The position numbers were made by a program, and so were the translations under genes. Source: Pinisolibacter aquiterrae (lineage in GTDB: Bacteria > Pseudomonadota > Alphaproteobacteria > Rhizobiales > Ancalomicrobiaceae). From it: 64,000 bases of DNA. Shown here piece by piece: positions 1 through 7,937 of the stretch. The notes beneath the pieces are model-generated. The model worked only from the letters and a program-made list of their open reading frames with translations, searched no databases and was not told where the DNA came from. Position 1 is the stretch's first letter; each line of letters starts with the position of its first letter. The DNA lies in the NCBI RefSeq assembly GCF_019160155.1, contig NZ_JAFNIH010000035.1, forward strand, positions 1 to 64,000, in the 5' to 3' direction.

Positions 1-48
1 GAACTCGTAGAACAGGGAGTCTTGAACGACTTGCCGATCGCCCATCAT
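1..48 (-). CDS. IS5/IS1182 family transposase, N-terminal fragment (runs off the window)
   Basis: Reading leftward from position 48 the frame encodes MMGDRQVVQDSLFYEF and is still open at the window edge. This opening is characteristic of IS1182/IS5-type DDE transposases, which often begin with M-GxR-x-x-QxxLFYEF. A GGAG ribosome-binding site lies at 57-60, eight bases upstream of the first ATG, and a second ATG follows directly. Only 16 residues are visible, so whether the transposase is intact is unknown. Confidence 0.55.
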   Translation of the reverse strand, partial: MMGDRQVVQDSLFYEF

Positions 49-125
49 CGACTTCACTCCTGCCGCCGTGACACGAGTGAATCAGTGATCGACGCTCGGC
101 GCAACGCCTGAGTTTTTCAACAGAA
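1..125 (-). mobile_element. End of an IS5/IS1182-type insertion sequence (partial)
   Basis: The left edge of the window holds the 5' end of a transposase gene reading out of the window, preceded by about 70 bp of noncoding DNA. That DNA contains the GTTTTTCAACAGAAT stretch (on the + strand), which resembles terminal sequence of this IS group. The exact terminal inverted repeat and target duplication cannot be set because the other end lies outside. Base composition is clearly lower in GC than most of the window. Confidence 0.5.
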
Positions 126-250
126 TCCGCCGAAAGCGGAAGCTCGTCAACTACCGCGATGCCTGTGGAGCCATTCAGTGCCTGAATGACAAGGCGTAGC
201 AATTGCACGTCGGTATCGCGGGATCGGCAGCAGGCCAATTTCTTCGGTTC

Positions 251-1825
251 TTAGTTGAATGCGTTCTCATGCTGTCGGTCGATAACCGAGATCGAGACGC
301 CGAAATGATCTGCAATCTTAGATTTCGGAAGATCCTCTTCCTCCATCATATGGATCACCGCATTTTGGGGGGCCAAGAACTCCGCGGCAAAAGCACGCCC
401 GACCGCCTGCCGATCAGTGTACAGATTGGCAACGCAGGACGTTCGGCTGCCAAACGCAATGAAATCTCCCACACCGCGCGCCAGGGTAAACACACTCGTA
501 CGCGGTCCCTCATCCTCGACGACGAACGAGGGAACTTCGCCTTCGGAGTCCTGGAAGGCCCGCAAAGTTCCAGGCGCTTTGGGGCTAAGTCCAATGCCAC
601 CACCCGCGCCTAGTAGCTTCGACAAGCCCTCTATGCCCTTGACGGGCTCGTCCTCATCCAACCCTAGGCATTTGCGCGCACTGCGCGCGAGTGCATAGCC
701 ATGCCGATAGGGCCTCCCCGCTGCACTGTAATCGCTCGCGCATGCGCCGCGCAGCTGAGTAAGTGCTGGCATTGCGTTGCGATTACGAAATCGCTTAAGT
801 TCTTGGGTGGTCCAAAGCAGACCTTCGCCCAGCGATTCGATAAGAACTGCTGAGCTGAAATCAAGACGCGCAGGTTCATCTGCTATGAGAGCCAGCAGAT
901 CTCGAATCTGTTGAGCGCGTTCATCCGATAAGTCGTGAGGCGTTACACCGAGAGCCCCTGCTGTGCAGCAGAACGCACGCTCGGTGGGATGACCACGCGA
1001 ATCTTCGATTCTCTGTAGAAGTGCGTGGAGCGGACGAGAACTTCTTCCCTTCAGCCGATGGTGGGAAGCCAAAGGTCGCAGAAATTCATCGATCAAATGC
1101 TGCTCAAAAGCAGAAACTGAAAATACACGAGACCCCTTCTCAAGATCGAGCATTCGATTGTTGCTCGCCCTCGCCTGAAGAACGATACTTGCGCCGCGAA
1201 CTGTGGCTATTAATCCAAAGTCTTCTCCCGGCATCTCCTCAAGCGTGAACTCCCAAAGACGAAACGGAGCGTCGCGCCGGTAGAGAATTCGCCACCAGTT
1301 CGCAAGCAACTTGCGCCCAAGCGCATCGAGGTCGCCTTCAGTCCGCGCAGCGGCCCGCTCCCTAGACGACGCCAACCACAACCAGCTGGTCAGTTGACCT
1401 TCGATGTTGTCACTCGAAAGCTCCGCTGCCGTGGACTCAGCAATCTCTACAGAGAACAAGTCGTCTGCGGACAGGCTGGGCGTAGCAACGCCCTCGTCCG
1501 AATTGTACAGCCCGAGTTCCCGCGCCTTGGTCGCCCCCGTATCTGTAATCCTCGGAATCGAACGACGGCCGCTCGAAACGATCTCGACTAAGCCGGCGGC
1601 AACTAGCGCAGTCAGCGCCCGGCTAACGTTGGGCTGAGCGCGCGCCGCGAGATCGGCAAGCGCGCCAATGCTCGGCGGATTATGTCGCGCGATCAGACCG
1701 AGCAGATCGCGATGTCCCGGAATGCCAAGCACACGTACCCAGTCGTCGTTCGCCCGCGGCGCCTGAACACGTGCCAGTAGCCGGTCGCGCATGGCAGAGG
1801 CTGAAATGGTGTTAGGCATGGTCAT
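251..1825 (-). CDS. Winged-helix DNA-binding protein with degenerate ImmA/IrrE-like C-terminus, probable antitoxin/regulator partner of TumE
   Basis: The 524-residue protein starts with a winged helix-turn-helix of the HVO_A0114/MarR-like kind at about residues 38-100 (ALADLAARAQPNVSRALTAL, then a GRR wing). This is the type of domain found in TumA antitoxins. The middle is unrecognised. The last ~150 residues resemble an ImmA/IrrE peptidase-type domain: the FTLARGVGDFIAF helix sits where active members carry HExxH, and FAAEFLAP and the final KIADHFGVS segment follow. The metal-binding His and Glu are absent, so proteolysis is unlikely. Starts at 1825 or 1828 overlap the end of the TumE gene; 1819 would barely do so. 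Translational coupling and a regulatory or antitoxin role are inferences. Known TumA-type partners are much shorter. Confidence 0.7.
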   Translation of the reverse strand: MTMPNTISASAMRDRLLARVQAPRANDDWVRVLGIPGHRDLLGLIARHNPPSIGALADLAARAQPNVSRALTALVAAGLVEIVSSGRRSIPRITDTGATKARELGLYNSDEGVATPSLSADDLFSVEIAESTAAELSSDNIEGQLTSWLWLASSRERAAARTEGDLDALGRKLLANWWRILYRRDAPFRLWEFTLEEMPGEDFGLIATVRGASIVLQARASNNRMLDLEKGSRVFSVSAFEQHLIDEFLRPLASHHRLKGRSSRPLHALLQRIEDSRGHPTERAFCCTAGALGVTPHDLSDERAQQIRDLLALIADEPARLDFSSAVLIESLGEGLLWTTQELKRFRNRNAMPALTQLRGACASDYSAAGRPYRHGYALARSARKCLGLDEDEPVKGIEGLSKLLGAGGGIGLSPKAPGTLRAFQDSEGEVPSFVVEDEGPRTSVFTLARGVGDFIAFGSRTSCVANLYTDRQAVGRAFAAEFLAPQNAVIHMMEEEDLPKSKIADHFGVSISVIDRQHENAFN

Positions 1826-2201
1826 CATCCACGATGAATTCCGACGAAACGCCGTGAGCGGCACAATGGGTCCCTAGTTTGTCGAAGAAATCACTGATCA
1901 ACTTCGACGCTGAGACGAACCCGTAACGGAATCGCTGGCCCGTACGGCCGGCTCGATGCTCATGGTCCCAACAATCGTCTTCGTTCGCACCATCGAACGC
2001 ATGGGAGTTGTCATACCCGAAGAGACGGTCGCCGCTGCCGTCTTGGAAAATGAGCGCGTAGTCAATCCCGTGTGGCTGCTGTGGCGTCGGATCGACCCAT
2101 TCAGCCCTGATAACTACCTGCCACCCATTTGCCATCCGGTAGACACCGGCCATATCGATCAGATTGCTGAGTTCGACATCACCGAACATATATCGCCTCA
2201 C
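1812..2201 (-). CDS. TumE family toxin (DUF6516)
   Basis: The 129-residue protein shows the DUF6516/TumE pattern: an N-terminal stretch on modification of small acidic compounds, a central FGYDNSHA motif and a WDHEHR cluster at about residues 61-82. TumE proteins are toxins of type II-like TumE/TumA modules and usually sit directly before a winged-helix antitoxin gene, as here. The first ATG is at 2201 and an alternative Met lies four codons later. GC content is low compared with the housekeeping region, consistent with transfer. Family membership is fairly secure; activity in this copy is not shown. Confidence 0.7.
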   Translation of the reverse strand: MRRYMFGDVELSNLIDMAGVYRMANGWQVVIRAEWVDPTPQQPHGIDYALIFQDGSGDRLFGYDNSHAFDGANEDDCWDHEHRAGRTGQRFRYGFVSASKLISDFFDKLGTHCAAHGVSSEFIVDDDHA

Positions 2202-2592
2202 GATATGAAATGGAAGAGGCTCCTCGGCTCTAAGTGGTGCTTGGGTGCACGCTTCGGCTTTTGGCGAATCAAACTACAATCAGCCACTATGACGCGCAAT
2301 GAACCCTATCTGCTTGAATTTCCCTTCCGCTTGGAGGCCGTCACGACCAGCATTGATGGCGTAGCGACCTTGCGATCGGGCTCCACTTAAATGTCCGCTT
2401 CGGGTCGAACTGCGTCGACCGCATCGCGCCGAAAGCGGAAGCTGAGCTCACGTTGCACGGCGACCGAAATGGGGTCGGAAACCGCCCCTCCCGCCCCCTC
2501 GTGCCTTCCCGGCCCCTCGTACGCCTCCGGCCCCTTTCCCGGGTTTTCGCCCCCACCGGACGTCGCCGTTCGAGCTTCACTCGCCCCACCCT
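2202..2592. other. Intergenic region between the TumE module and uvrD
   Basis: No gene is visible. It should hold the promoter of the leftward TumE operon near 2200-2290, but no clean -35/-10 pair stands out. At 2391-2443 there is a hairpin-forming repeat (listed separately), and 2490-2560 is a C-rich stretch with imperfect repetition of CCGGCCCCT. GC rises to the genome norm after about 2450, marking the right border of the island. Confidence 0.5.
2391..2443. repeat. Imperfect inverted repeat, likely dispersed intergenic element
   Basis: The arms TCCGCTTCGGG (2393-2403) and CCGAAAGCGGA (2429-2439) are inverted copies with a one-base indel, enclosing a loop of about 25 bases. The right arm with flanks, GCCGAAAGCGGAAGCT at 2428-2443, recurs exactly at 129-144 on the other side of the TumE module. 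Repeats of this appearance are common between genes in alphaproteobacteria, but only these two sites were noticed here. Confidence 0.45.
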
Positions 2593-5352
2593 TCACGCCG
2601 TCGGCGTCACGAAGCCGTCCAGCACTCGCTTTCGTCCCGCCCTGTCGAAGTCGATCGTCAGTTTCTCGCCTTCGACTTCCGCCACGTTGCCGTTGCCGAA
2701 CTTCTGGTGGAAGACGCGGTCGCCGACGGCGAATTTCGGCGGGGACGCGGTCACCGATTTGGCCACCAGCGCGCCTTCGATCACCTTGATCTTCTTCTCG
2801 TGGATCGGGTTGCCCCAGCGGTCGCGGGCGGGGGTGCGGTCCATGCGCTCGGTCGAGCCCGACCAGCGGCCGCCGCGTTCCTCGAAGCCGGTGGGGCCGT
2901 TGCGGCCGCTCGCCTCGCCGAAGCGATCACGGCCGGCGCCGCCCCAGCCCTGGTCGGCGCCGGCGCGGGTGGCGGCCGATTGGTCGAAGTCGCCGTCGTC
3001 GGCGCCGTAGCCGCGCGCCACGCGGGCCTGTTTCTGCGCTTGGGCCCGCTGCCAGCCGGGCGTCGCATAGGTCGAGCCGAAGGGTTCGGCCTGATCGAAG
3101 CGCGAGCGGCCGTAGCCGCCGTAGCTCGAGCCGGTCTCGCGGATCTCCACATGCGGCTCGGGCAATTCGTCGAGGAAGCGCGAGGGCAGGGACGATTGCC
3201 ACGAGCCGTGGATGCGGCGGTTGGAGGCGAACCAGAGATAGGCACGCTTCTTGGCCCGGGTGATGCCGACATAGGCCAGGCGCCGCTCTTCCTCGAGGCC
3301 GGAGCGGCCGCCTTCGTCGAGGGAGCGCTGGTGCGGGAAGAGGCCTTCCTCCCAGCCGGGCAGGAACACGCGCTCGAATTCGAGACCCTTGGCCGAATGG
3401 AGCGTCATCAGGTTGACGGCGTCGACCGATTTGTCGCTCTCGGTGTCCATCACCAGGGCGACGTGCTCGAGGAAGGCGGGGAGGCTCTCGTAATCCTCCA
3501 TCGCCTTGATCAGTTCCTTGAGGTTCTCGAGCCGGCCCGGCGCCTCGGCCGACTTGTCGTTCTGCCACATCTCGGTGTAGCCGGCCTCGTCGAGGATGAG
3601 GCCGGCGAGTTCGCCGTGCGGCAGCGCGTCGAGCTGATCGCGCCAGCGGGTGAAGTTCTGCACCAGCGCCTTCAGGGTGGCGCGGACCTTGGGCTTCAGC
3701 TCGTCGGTCTCGACGATGCGCCGCGCCGCCTCGAGCAGGGGCACGCCCTGGACCCGGGCGAAGGCATGGACCTGTTGCAGAGTGGCGTCGCCGAGGCCGC
3801 GCTTCGGCGTGTTGACGATGCGCTCGAAGGCGAGATCGTCGGCGGGCTGGGCCGTGACCCGGAAATAGGCCATGGCGTCGCGGATCTCCATGCGCTCGTA
3901 GAAGCGCGGGCCGCCGACCACCCGGTAGGGCAGGCCCAGCGTCACGAAGCGATCCTCGAATTCGCGCATCTGGAAGGAGGCGCGCACCAGGATGGCGATC
4001 TCGTCGAGGGGCGTTCCCTTGCGCTGAAGGGTCTCGATCTCGTCGCCGATCGAGCGGGCCTCTTCCTCCGAATCCCAGGCGTTGGCGACCAGGACCTTCT
4101 CGGCGTCGGGGTCGTCCTGTTCGGTGAAGAGCGTCTTGCCGAGCCGGCCCTCGTTGTGGGCGATGAGATGGGAGGCGCTCGCGAGAATATGCGTCGTCGA
4201 GCGATAGTTGCGCTCCAGCCGGATCACCAGGGCGCCGGGGAAATCCTTCTCGAAGCGCAGGATGTTGTCGACCTCGGCGCCGCGCCAGCCGTAGATCGAC
4301 TGATCGTCGTCGCCGACGCAGCAGACGTTCCTGGTGCCGACGGCGAGCAGCCGCAGCCACAGATATTGGCAGACGTTGGTATCCTGATACTCGTCGACCA
4401 GGATGTAGCGGAAGCGGCGCTGCCAATCGGCGAGCACGTCGGGGCGGTCGCGCCAGATGCGGATGACGTGCAGCAGGAGATCGCCGAAGTCACAGGCGTT
4501 CAGCGTCAGGAGGCGGGCCTGATAGGCGCGGTAGAGCTCGACGCCCTTGCCGTTGCCGAAGGCGCGGCCCTCGAGCGGCGGCACCTGATCGGGGGTGAGT
4601 CCCTTGTTCTTCCAGCCGTCCATGAAGGCGGCGAACTGGCGCGCCGGCCAGCGCTTCTCGTCGATGCCCTCGGCCTGGATGATCTGTTTGATCAGGCGGA
4701 TCTGATCGTCCATGTCGAGGATGGTGAAATCGGAGCGCAAGCCCACCAGCTCGGCGTGACGGCGCAAGATCCGCGTGCCGATGGCGTGGAAGGTGCCGAG
4801 CCAGGGCATGCCCTCGACGCGCTCGCCGACGAGCCGGCCGATGCGCTCCTTCATCTCGCGCGCCGCCTTGTTGGTGAAGGTGACGGCGAGGATCTCGCCG
4901 GGACGCGCCCGGCCGGTGGCGAGGATGTGGGCGATGCGGGTGGTCAGCACCCGCGTCTTGCCGGTGCCGGCGCCGGCGAGGACCAGGACCGGGCCTTCGG
5001 TCGCCTCGATCGCCTGACGCTGTTCGGGATTGAGGCCGGTGAAGAACTCGGCCGAGGGGGCGGCGAAGTTCGCAGCCGCCGCGCGGGCGGCGATGCCGCC
5101 CGGATTGTAATGGGGCGCGTCTCCGGACGCGCGGCCGGCGATGCCGCCCGGATTGTAATGGGGCGCGTCTGGCGACGCGCGGCCGGCGATGCCGCCGGGG
5201 GCGTACGGCGGGGCGGGTTCGAAGGGGCGGTTCGCGGCACCGGGCAGGGGGATCGGGCAATCGTCGTCGAGATCGGCGGGCAGGGGGGCGCGGGCGCCGC
5301 TCGCGGGGCCGGGCGCGAAAGGATCGTCGTCGCGGTCGAAACCGTTGATCAT
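2593..5352 (-). CDS. uvrD: ATP-dependent DNA helicase UvrD/PcrA (SF1A)
   Basis: This is a full-length 919-residue 3'-5' helicase for nucleotide-excision and mismatch repair. The ordered SF1 motifs are visible: Q motif LNPEQRQAI, Walker A GAGTGKT near 127-133, DEYQDT, GDDDQSIYGWRGA, LERNYRS, TLHSAKGLEF and VGITRAKK. The C-terminus carries the Tudor-like end typical of PcrA/UvrD (VGDRVFHQKFGNG). The ~95-residue N-terminal extension is Pro/Gly/Ala-rich and contains three repeats of an APHYNPGGIAGRAS-type unit outside the helicase fold. The start ATG at 5352 reads MINGFDRDDD. Gene symbol uvrD versus pcrA is a naming choice. Confidence 0.93.
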   Translation of the reverse strand: MINGFDRDDDPFAPGPASGARAPLPADLDDDCPIPLPGAANRPFEPAPPYAPGGIAGRASPDAPHYNPGGIAGRASGDAPHYNPGGIAARAAAANFAAPSAEFFTGLNPEQRQAIEATEGPVLVLAGAGTGKTRVLTTRIAHILATGRARPGEILAVTFTNKAAREMKERIGRLVGERVEGMPWLGTFHAIGTRILRRHAELVGLRSDFTILDMDDQIRLIKQIIQAEGIDEKRWPARQFAAFMDGWKNKGLTPDQVPPLEGRAFGNGKGVELYRAYQARLLTLNACDFGDLLLHVIRIWRDRPDVLADWQRRFRYILVDEYQDTNVCQYLWLRLLAVGTRNVCCVGDDDQSIYGWRGAEVDNILRFEKDFPGALVIRLERNYRSTTHILASASHLIAHNEGRLGKTLFTEQDDPDAEKVLVANAWDSEEEARSIGDEIETLQRKGTPLDEIAILVRASFQMREFEDRFVTLGLPYRVVGGPRFYERMEIRDAMAYFRVTAQPADDLAFERIVNTPKRGLGDATLQQVHAFARVQGVPLLEAARRIVETDELKPKVRATLKALVQNFTRWRDQLDALPHGELAGLILDEAGYTEMWQNDKSAEAPGRLENLKELIKAMEDYESLPAFLEHVALVMDTESDKSVDAVNLMTLHSAKGLEFERVFLPGWEEGLFPHQRSLDEGGRSGLEEERRLAYVGITRAKKRAYLWFASNRRIHGSWQSSLPSRFLDELPEPHVEIRETGSSYGGYGRSRFDQAEPFGSTYATPGWQRAQAQKQARVARGYGADDGDFDQSAATRAGADQGWGGAGRDRFGEASGRNGPTGFEERGGRWSGSTERMDRTPARDRWGNPIHEKKIKVIEGALVAKSVTASPPKFAVGDRVFHQKFGNGNVAEVEGEKLTIDFDRAGRKRVLDGFVTPTA
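5090..5220. repeat. 48-bp in-frame tandem repeat with internal palindrome inside uvrD
   Basis: Copies begin at 5090, 5138 and (diverging) 5186, an exact 48-bp spacing that preserves the reading frame. Each of the first two copies contains a 7-bp stem GCGCGTC/GACGCGC around a four-base loop (5115-5132 and 5163-5180), and the two loops differ (TCCG versus TGGC). It encodes 16-residue repeats in the disordered N-terminal tail of the helicase. Confidence 0.85.
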
Positions 5353-5581
5353 ACTGGTCGTCGTCTCGGAATGGGGCGGGCCGCCACCCGGGCGCCGGCC
5401 GTGATTCTCACTTCGTTCCCCTCCACCATAGCATGGATGTGGGCACGAGGAGGGCGGAGCGACGCGGAGGGGCCGCCGTGGTTGAAAGGGCTACGCGCGA
5501 TGGACTTGCGGGTGCCCATGGATTCACGTGAGAGTAGCGCCTAGGTGCGGCGCCCAAGCCTCGCCGTCAATCGAATAACCG

Positions 5582-7183
5582 ATGACTGCGGAGGACGCCG
5601 CCGTGCGGGCGAGGACCGTCTACGACCAAGCGTTCTTCTTGGCCTTGGCACGGCCGCGCGACAACTCTTACGCGGCGCGGCTGGAAGCGCTCGAGCGGTG
5701 GAACGCGTGGCGGCGCGATCCGGCGAATGCTGCGGTGAGTGTCAATTTCACCGGGGTGGACTTTCGGGCGGAGGAAAACGTCCAGATTCGGTTCGAGGGA
5801 TTTGAGTTCGGGGATCGGGCTCGCTTCGATGGTGCGACTTTCAATAATGGAGCGAAGTTCCACAGCGCGACATTCGGCGCTTTGGCGCGGTTTGTTGGTG
5901 CGAGGTTCAGGGCTGGTGCGGTGTTCAACAATGTGCGAATCGGGCTCGGGGCGAGGTTCGACGGCGCATCGTTCGGTGATGGCGCAAGCCTCCATGGCGC
6001 GACGTTCGGAAATTTGACGTGCTTCGACGACGCGACGTTCGCCCATGGCGCGAGCTTCGTGGACGCGGCGTTTGGTATAGGAACTCGGTTCGTCGGCGCG
6101 ACATTTGGGGCACTTGCGCAGTTCCGCGGCGCGACCTTTGACGATCGGGTGTCGTTTGACGGTGCCTGCGGCGAAGGCGACGTGAAGGCAAGGCGGTGGG
6201 AATGGGAAACTCTGGGCGAGGCGGAAGGCGAAAGAAGAGAAAAATTCTATCGAGATCGACGCGAGTCCGAAGGGTTCGGTCCGGCGAAGTTCTCGATCGT
6301 CTCCTTCACGGGCGCTCACTTTCGCGGCAACGTCTCCTTCGCTCGCCGTTCCTTCGAGCACCCGGCCGATTTCACCGGGGTCCGCTTCGACGCCCCGCCC
6401 GAGTTCGACGGTGCGACCAATCTCCAGCGTATCAATTTCACTGGCGCGCGCATCAGATTCGCGCCCGCCGACCGTCCATGGTGGAAGCCGCACTTTACTA
6501 CCAACAGCACCGTCGCCATCCGCCTGCGTGCTCTGCGTTCCCAAATAGAAGCCACCAAGAACCACGACTTCGAGCGCGATCTCTACATCGAAGAACGCAA
6601 GGCGGAGCGGGGGATCTATTTCGATCGTTATCTGGAAGAGCGGCGCTGGGCCGCGCTCGCTGGGCATTGCCTGTGGATCGGCGTCATGGCCGTCTACTGG
6701 GCGTTCTCCGACTACGGCCGATCCTGGCTGCGCCCCGCGATCTGGCTCGCCCTCAGCATCCCCGCCTTCCATCTCCTCTACGCGCATCTTCTCGCCGATC
6801 GGCGCGAGATCACCGTCGTCGCGGCGCGGGAGGCGGTGACGAAGACCGGCGAGGGCAAGGACGCGCTCGTCGTCGTGAAGGGGTGGCAGGTGGCGGAGGC
6901 GCGTGTCCTCGCCGACTACGACGCGACGGTCGGGCAATTGGCGGTCTCGAATGCCGTGCCCTTCGTCGGGCCGCTCACCATCGACGGCGACGCCAAGAAA
7001 TTCCTCTATTGTGGCGTCTGGCCGACGGGGAAGGGCGAGACCATCGCGGGGAGCGTCGTCGAGCCGTGCCGGCCGATCCCGCCGCCGGGGTTCCAGGCAG
7101 CGATGATCTCCCAGAACCTCCTCTCGATCCTCCTCGTCTTCTTCATCGGCCTCGCGCTCCGGAACTACTTCCGGGTCAAGTGA
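5582..7183 (+). CDS. Pentapeptide-repeat protein with C-terminal membrane segments
   Basis: The protein has 533 residues. Residues ~50-205 and again ~245-285 consist of pentapeptide repeats with Phe at the centre and Ala two places before it (GATF, GARF, GASF), which fold as a right-handed quadrilateral beta-helix. Two membrane segments around 355-400 (GVMAVYWAF; LALSIPAFHLLYAHLL) and one near the end (LLSILLVFFIGLALRNYF) flank a ~100-residue extra-membrane domain with two Cys residues. A charged linker (ERDLYIEERKAER) precedes the first TM. The architecture suggests a membrane-anchored scaffold. No enzymatic motif or partner gene is evident and function is unknown. It overlaps the end of the opposite HPP gene by eight bases. 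Confidence 0.8.
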   Translation: MTAEDAAVRARTVYDQAFFLALARPRDNSYAARLEALERWNAWRRDPANAAVSVNFTGVDFRAEENVQIRFEGFEFGDRARFDGATFNNGAKFHSATFGALARFVGARFRAGAVFNNVRIGLGARFDGASFGDGASLHGATFGNLTCFDDATFAHGASFVDAAFGIGTRFVGATFGALAQFRGATFDDRVSFDGACGEGDVKARRWEWETLGEAEGERREKFYRDRRESEGFGPAKFSIVSFTGAHFRGNVSFARRSFEHPADFTGVRFDAPPEFDGATNLQRINFTGARIRFAPADRPWWKPHFTTNSTVAIRLRALRSQIEATKNHDFERDLYIEERKAERGIYFDRYLEERRWAALAGHCLWIGVMAVYWAFSDYGRSWLRPAIWLALSIPAFHLLYAHLLADRREITVVAAREAVTKTGEGKDALVVVKGWQVAEARVLADYDATVGQLAVSNAVPFVGPLTIDGDAKKFLYCGVWPTGKGETIAGSVVEPCRPIPPPGFQAAMISQNLLSILLVFFIGLALRNYFRVK

Positions 7184-7787
7184 CCGATCGTTCGACCTCC
7201 ACCGGCACCGCCTCCGTCCCCGTGGCAGCCGCGCCGGCGGCCTCCTCCTTCGCCGCCCACTCCGCCACGCGTGGCTTCTTCGGGCGGGCGTGGTCGGGGA
7301 GCGGCAGGGGGTAGACGTGACGAGGGGGCAGGCGGTGGGTGACGATCGCCACCAGCACCAGGATCAGCGAACCGACGATCACCGGGGCGGCCAGAAACGA
7401 CCAGTGCGGATGGGTCAGCATCACCACCAGGGCGGTCGCGCCGGCCGGCGGATGTGTCAGCCGCATGAGACCCAGGAGCGCGATGACGCCGCCGACGGTG
7501 CCGGCGAGGTTGAGCGGGCCGGCGGGGAGGAGATGGTCGGTCAGGAGCGCCACGGCGGCGGCGATCGCATGACCGCCGATGACGTTCGCCGGTTGAGACA
7601 GCGGACTGTCGGGCACGCCGAAGAGGAGCACCGCCGAGGCGCCGAAGGGGGCGACGATCAGGCTCGCGCGGGTCGCCTCGCCGAGCAGCCAGATCGCCAG
7701 GAAGGCGATCGCCGTGCCGAGCCCGGCCTTGATCCACCGCGCGGCGGGCGCGCTCGGCTGATGGCGATGCAGAAATCGTCGCGGCAT
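7176..7787 (-). CDS. HPP family membrane protein
   Basis: This 203-residue integral membrane protein has about four to five TM segments and the HPP signature, seen here as THPPAGATAL near residue 115, along with APFGASAVLLFG and SQPANVIGGH. HPP proteins are thought to form anion channels or transporters; chloroplast and cyanobacterial members have been linked to nitrite movement. The ATG at 7787 follows a GGGAGGG ribosome-binding site at 7791-7797. The last ~45 residues are a charged Ala/Glu-rich tail. It is divergently transcribed from the chromate-transporter gene. Confidence 0.88.
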   Translation of the reverse strand: MPRRFLHRHQPSAPAARWIKAGLGTAIAFLAIWLLGEATRASLIVAPFGASAVLLFGVPDSPLSQPANVIGGHAIAAAVALLTDHLLPAGPLNLAGTVGGVIALLGLMRLTHPPAGATALVVMLTHPHWSFLAAPVIVGSLILVLVAIVTHRLPPRHVYPLPLPDHARPKKPRVAEWAAKEEAAGAAATGTEAVPVEVERSVT

Positions 7788-7937
7788 GGTCCCTCCCGGA
7801 AATGCGGACGACTTCGTGGCCGTCTTCTGCCCGGAAAATGAGCACAAGGCCGTTCCCCTCACAACGCGGCTCGCCGTCACGGCGCCGTCATGAGAGTCTC
7901 GCGATAGAAGGCGCCGAAGAGAGAGGCGAGGGACGTG

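Noticed and set aside
251-700. IrrE-like domain considered an active metallopeptidase
   Set aside because: The HExxH motif is replaced by a sequence without His or Glu at the key positions, so catalytic activity is not supported.
4775-5200. Repeated GCGCGTC units read as a CRISPR-like array
   Set aside because: Only three copies, 48-bp contiguous units without spacers, and in frame within uvrD; no cas genes.
2707-5544. Very long open frame on the + strand opposite uvrD (945 codons)
   Set aside because: It mirrors the high-GC codon bias of uvrD on the opposite strand; the uvrD product has all helicase motifs, while this translation is Ala/Gly/Arg-rich with no motif.
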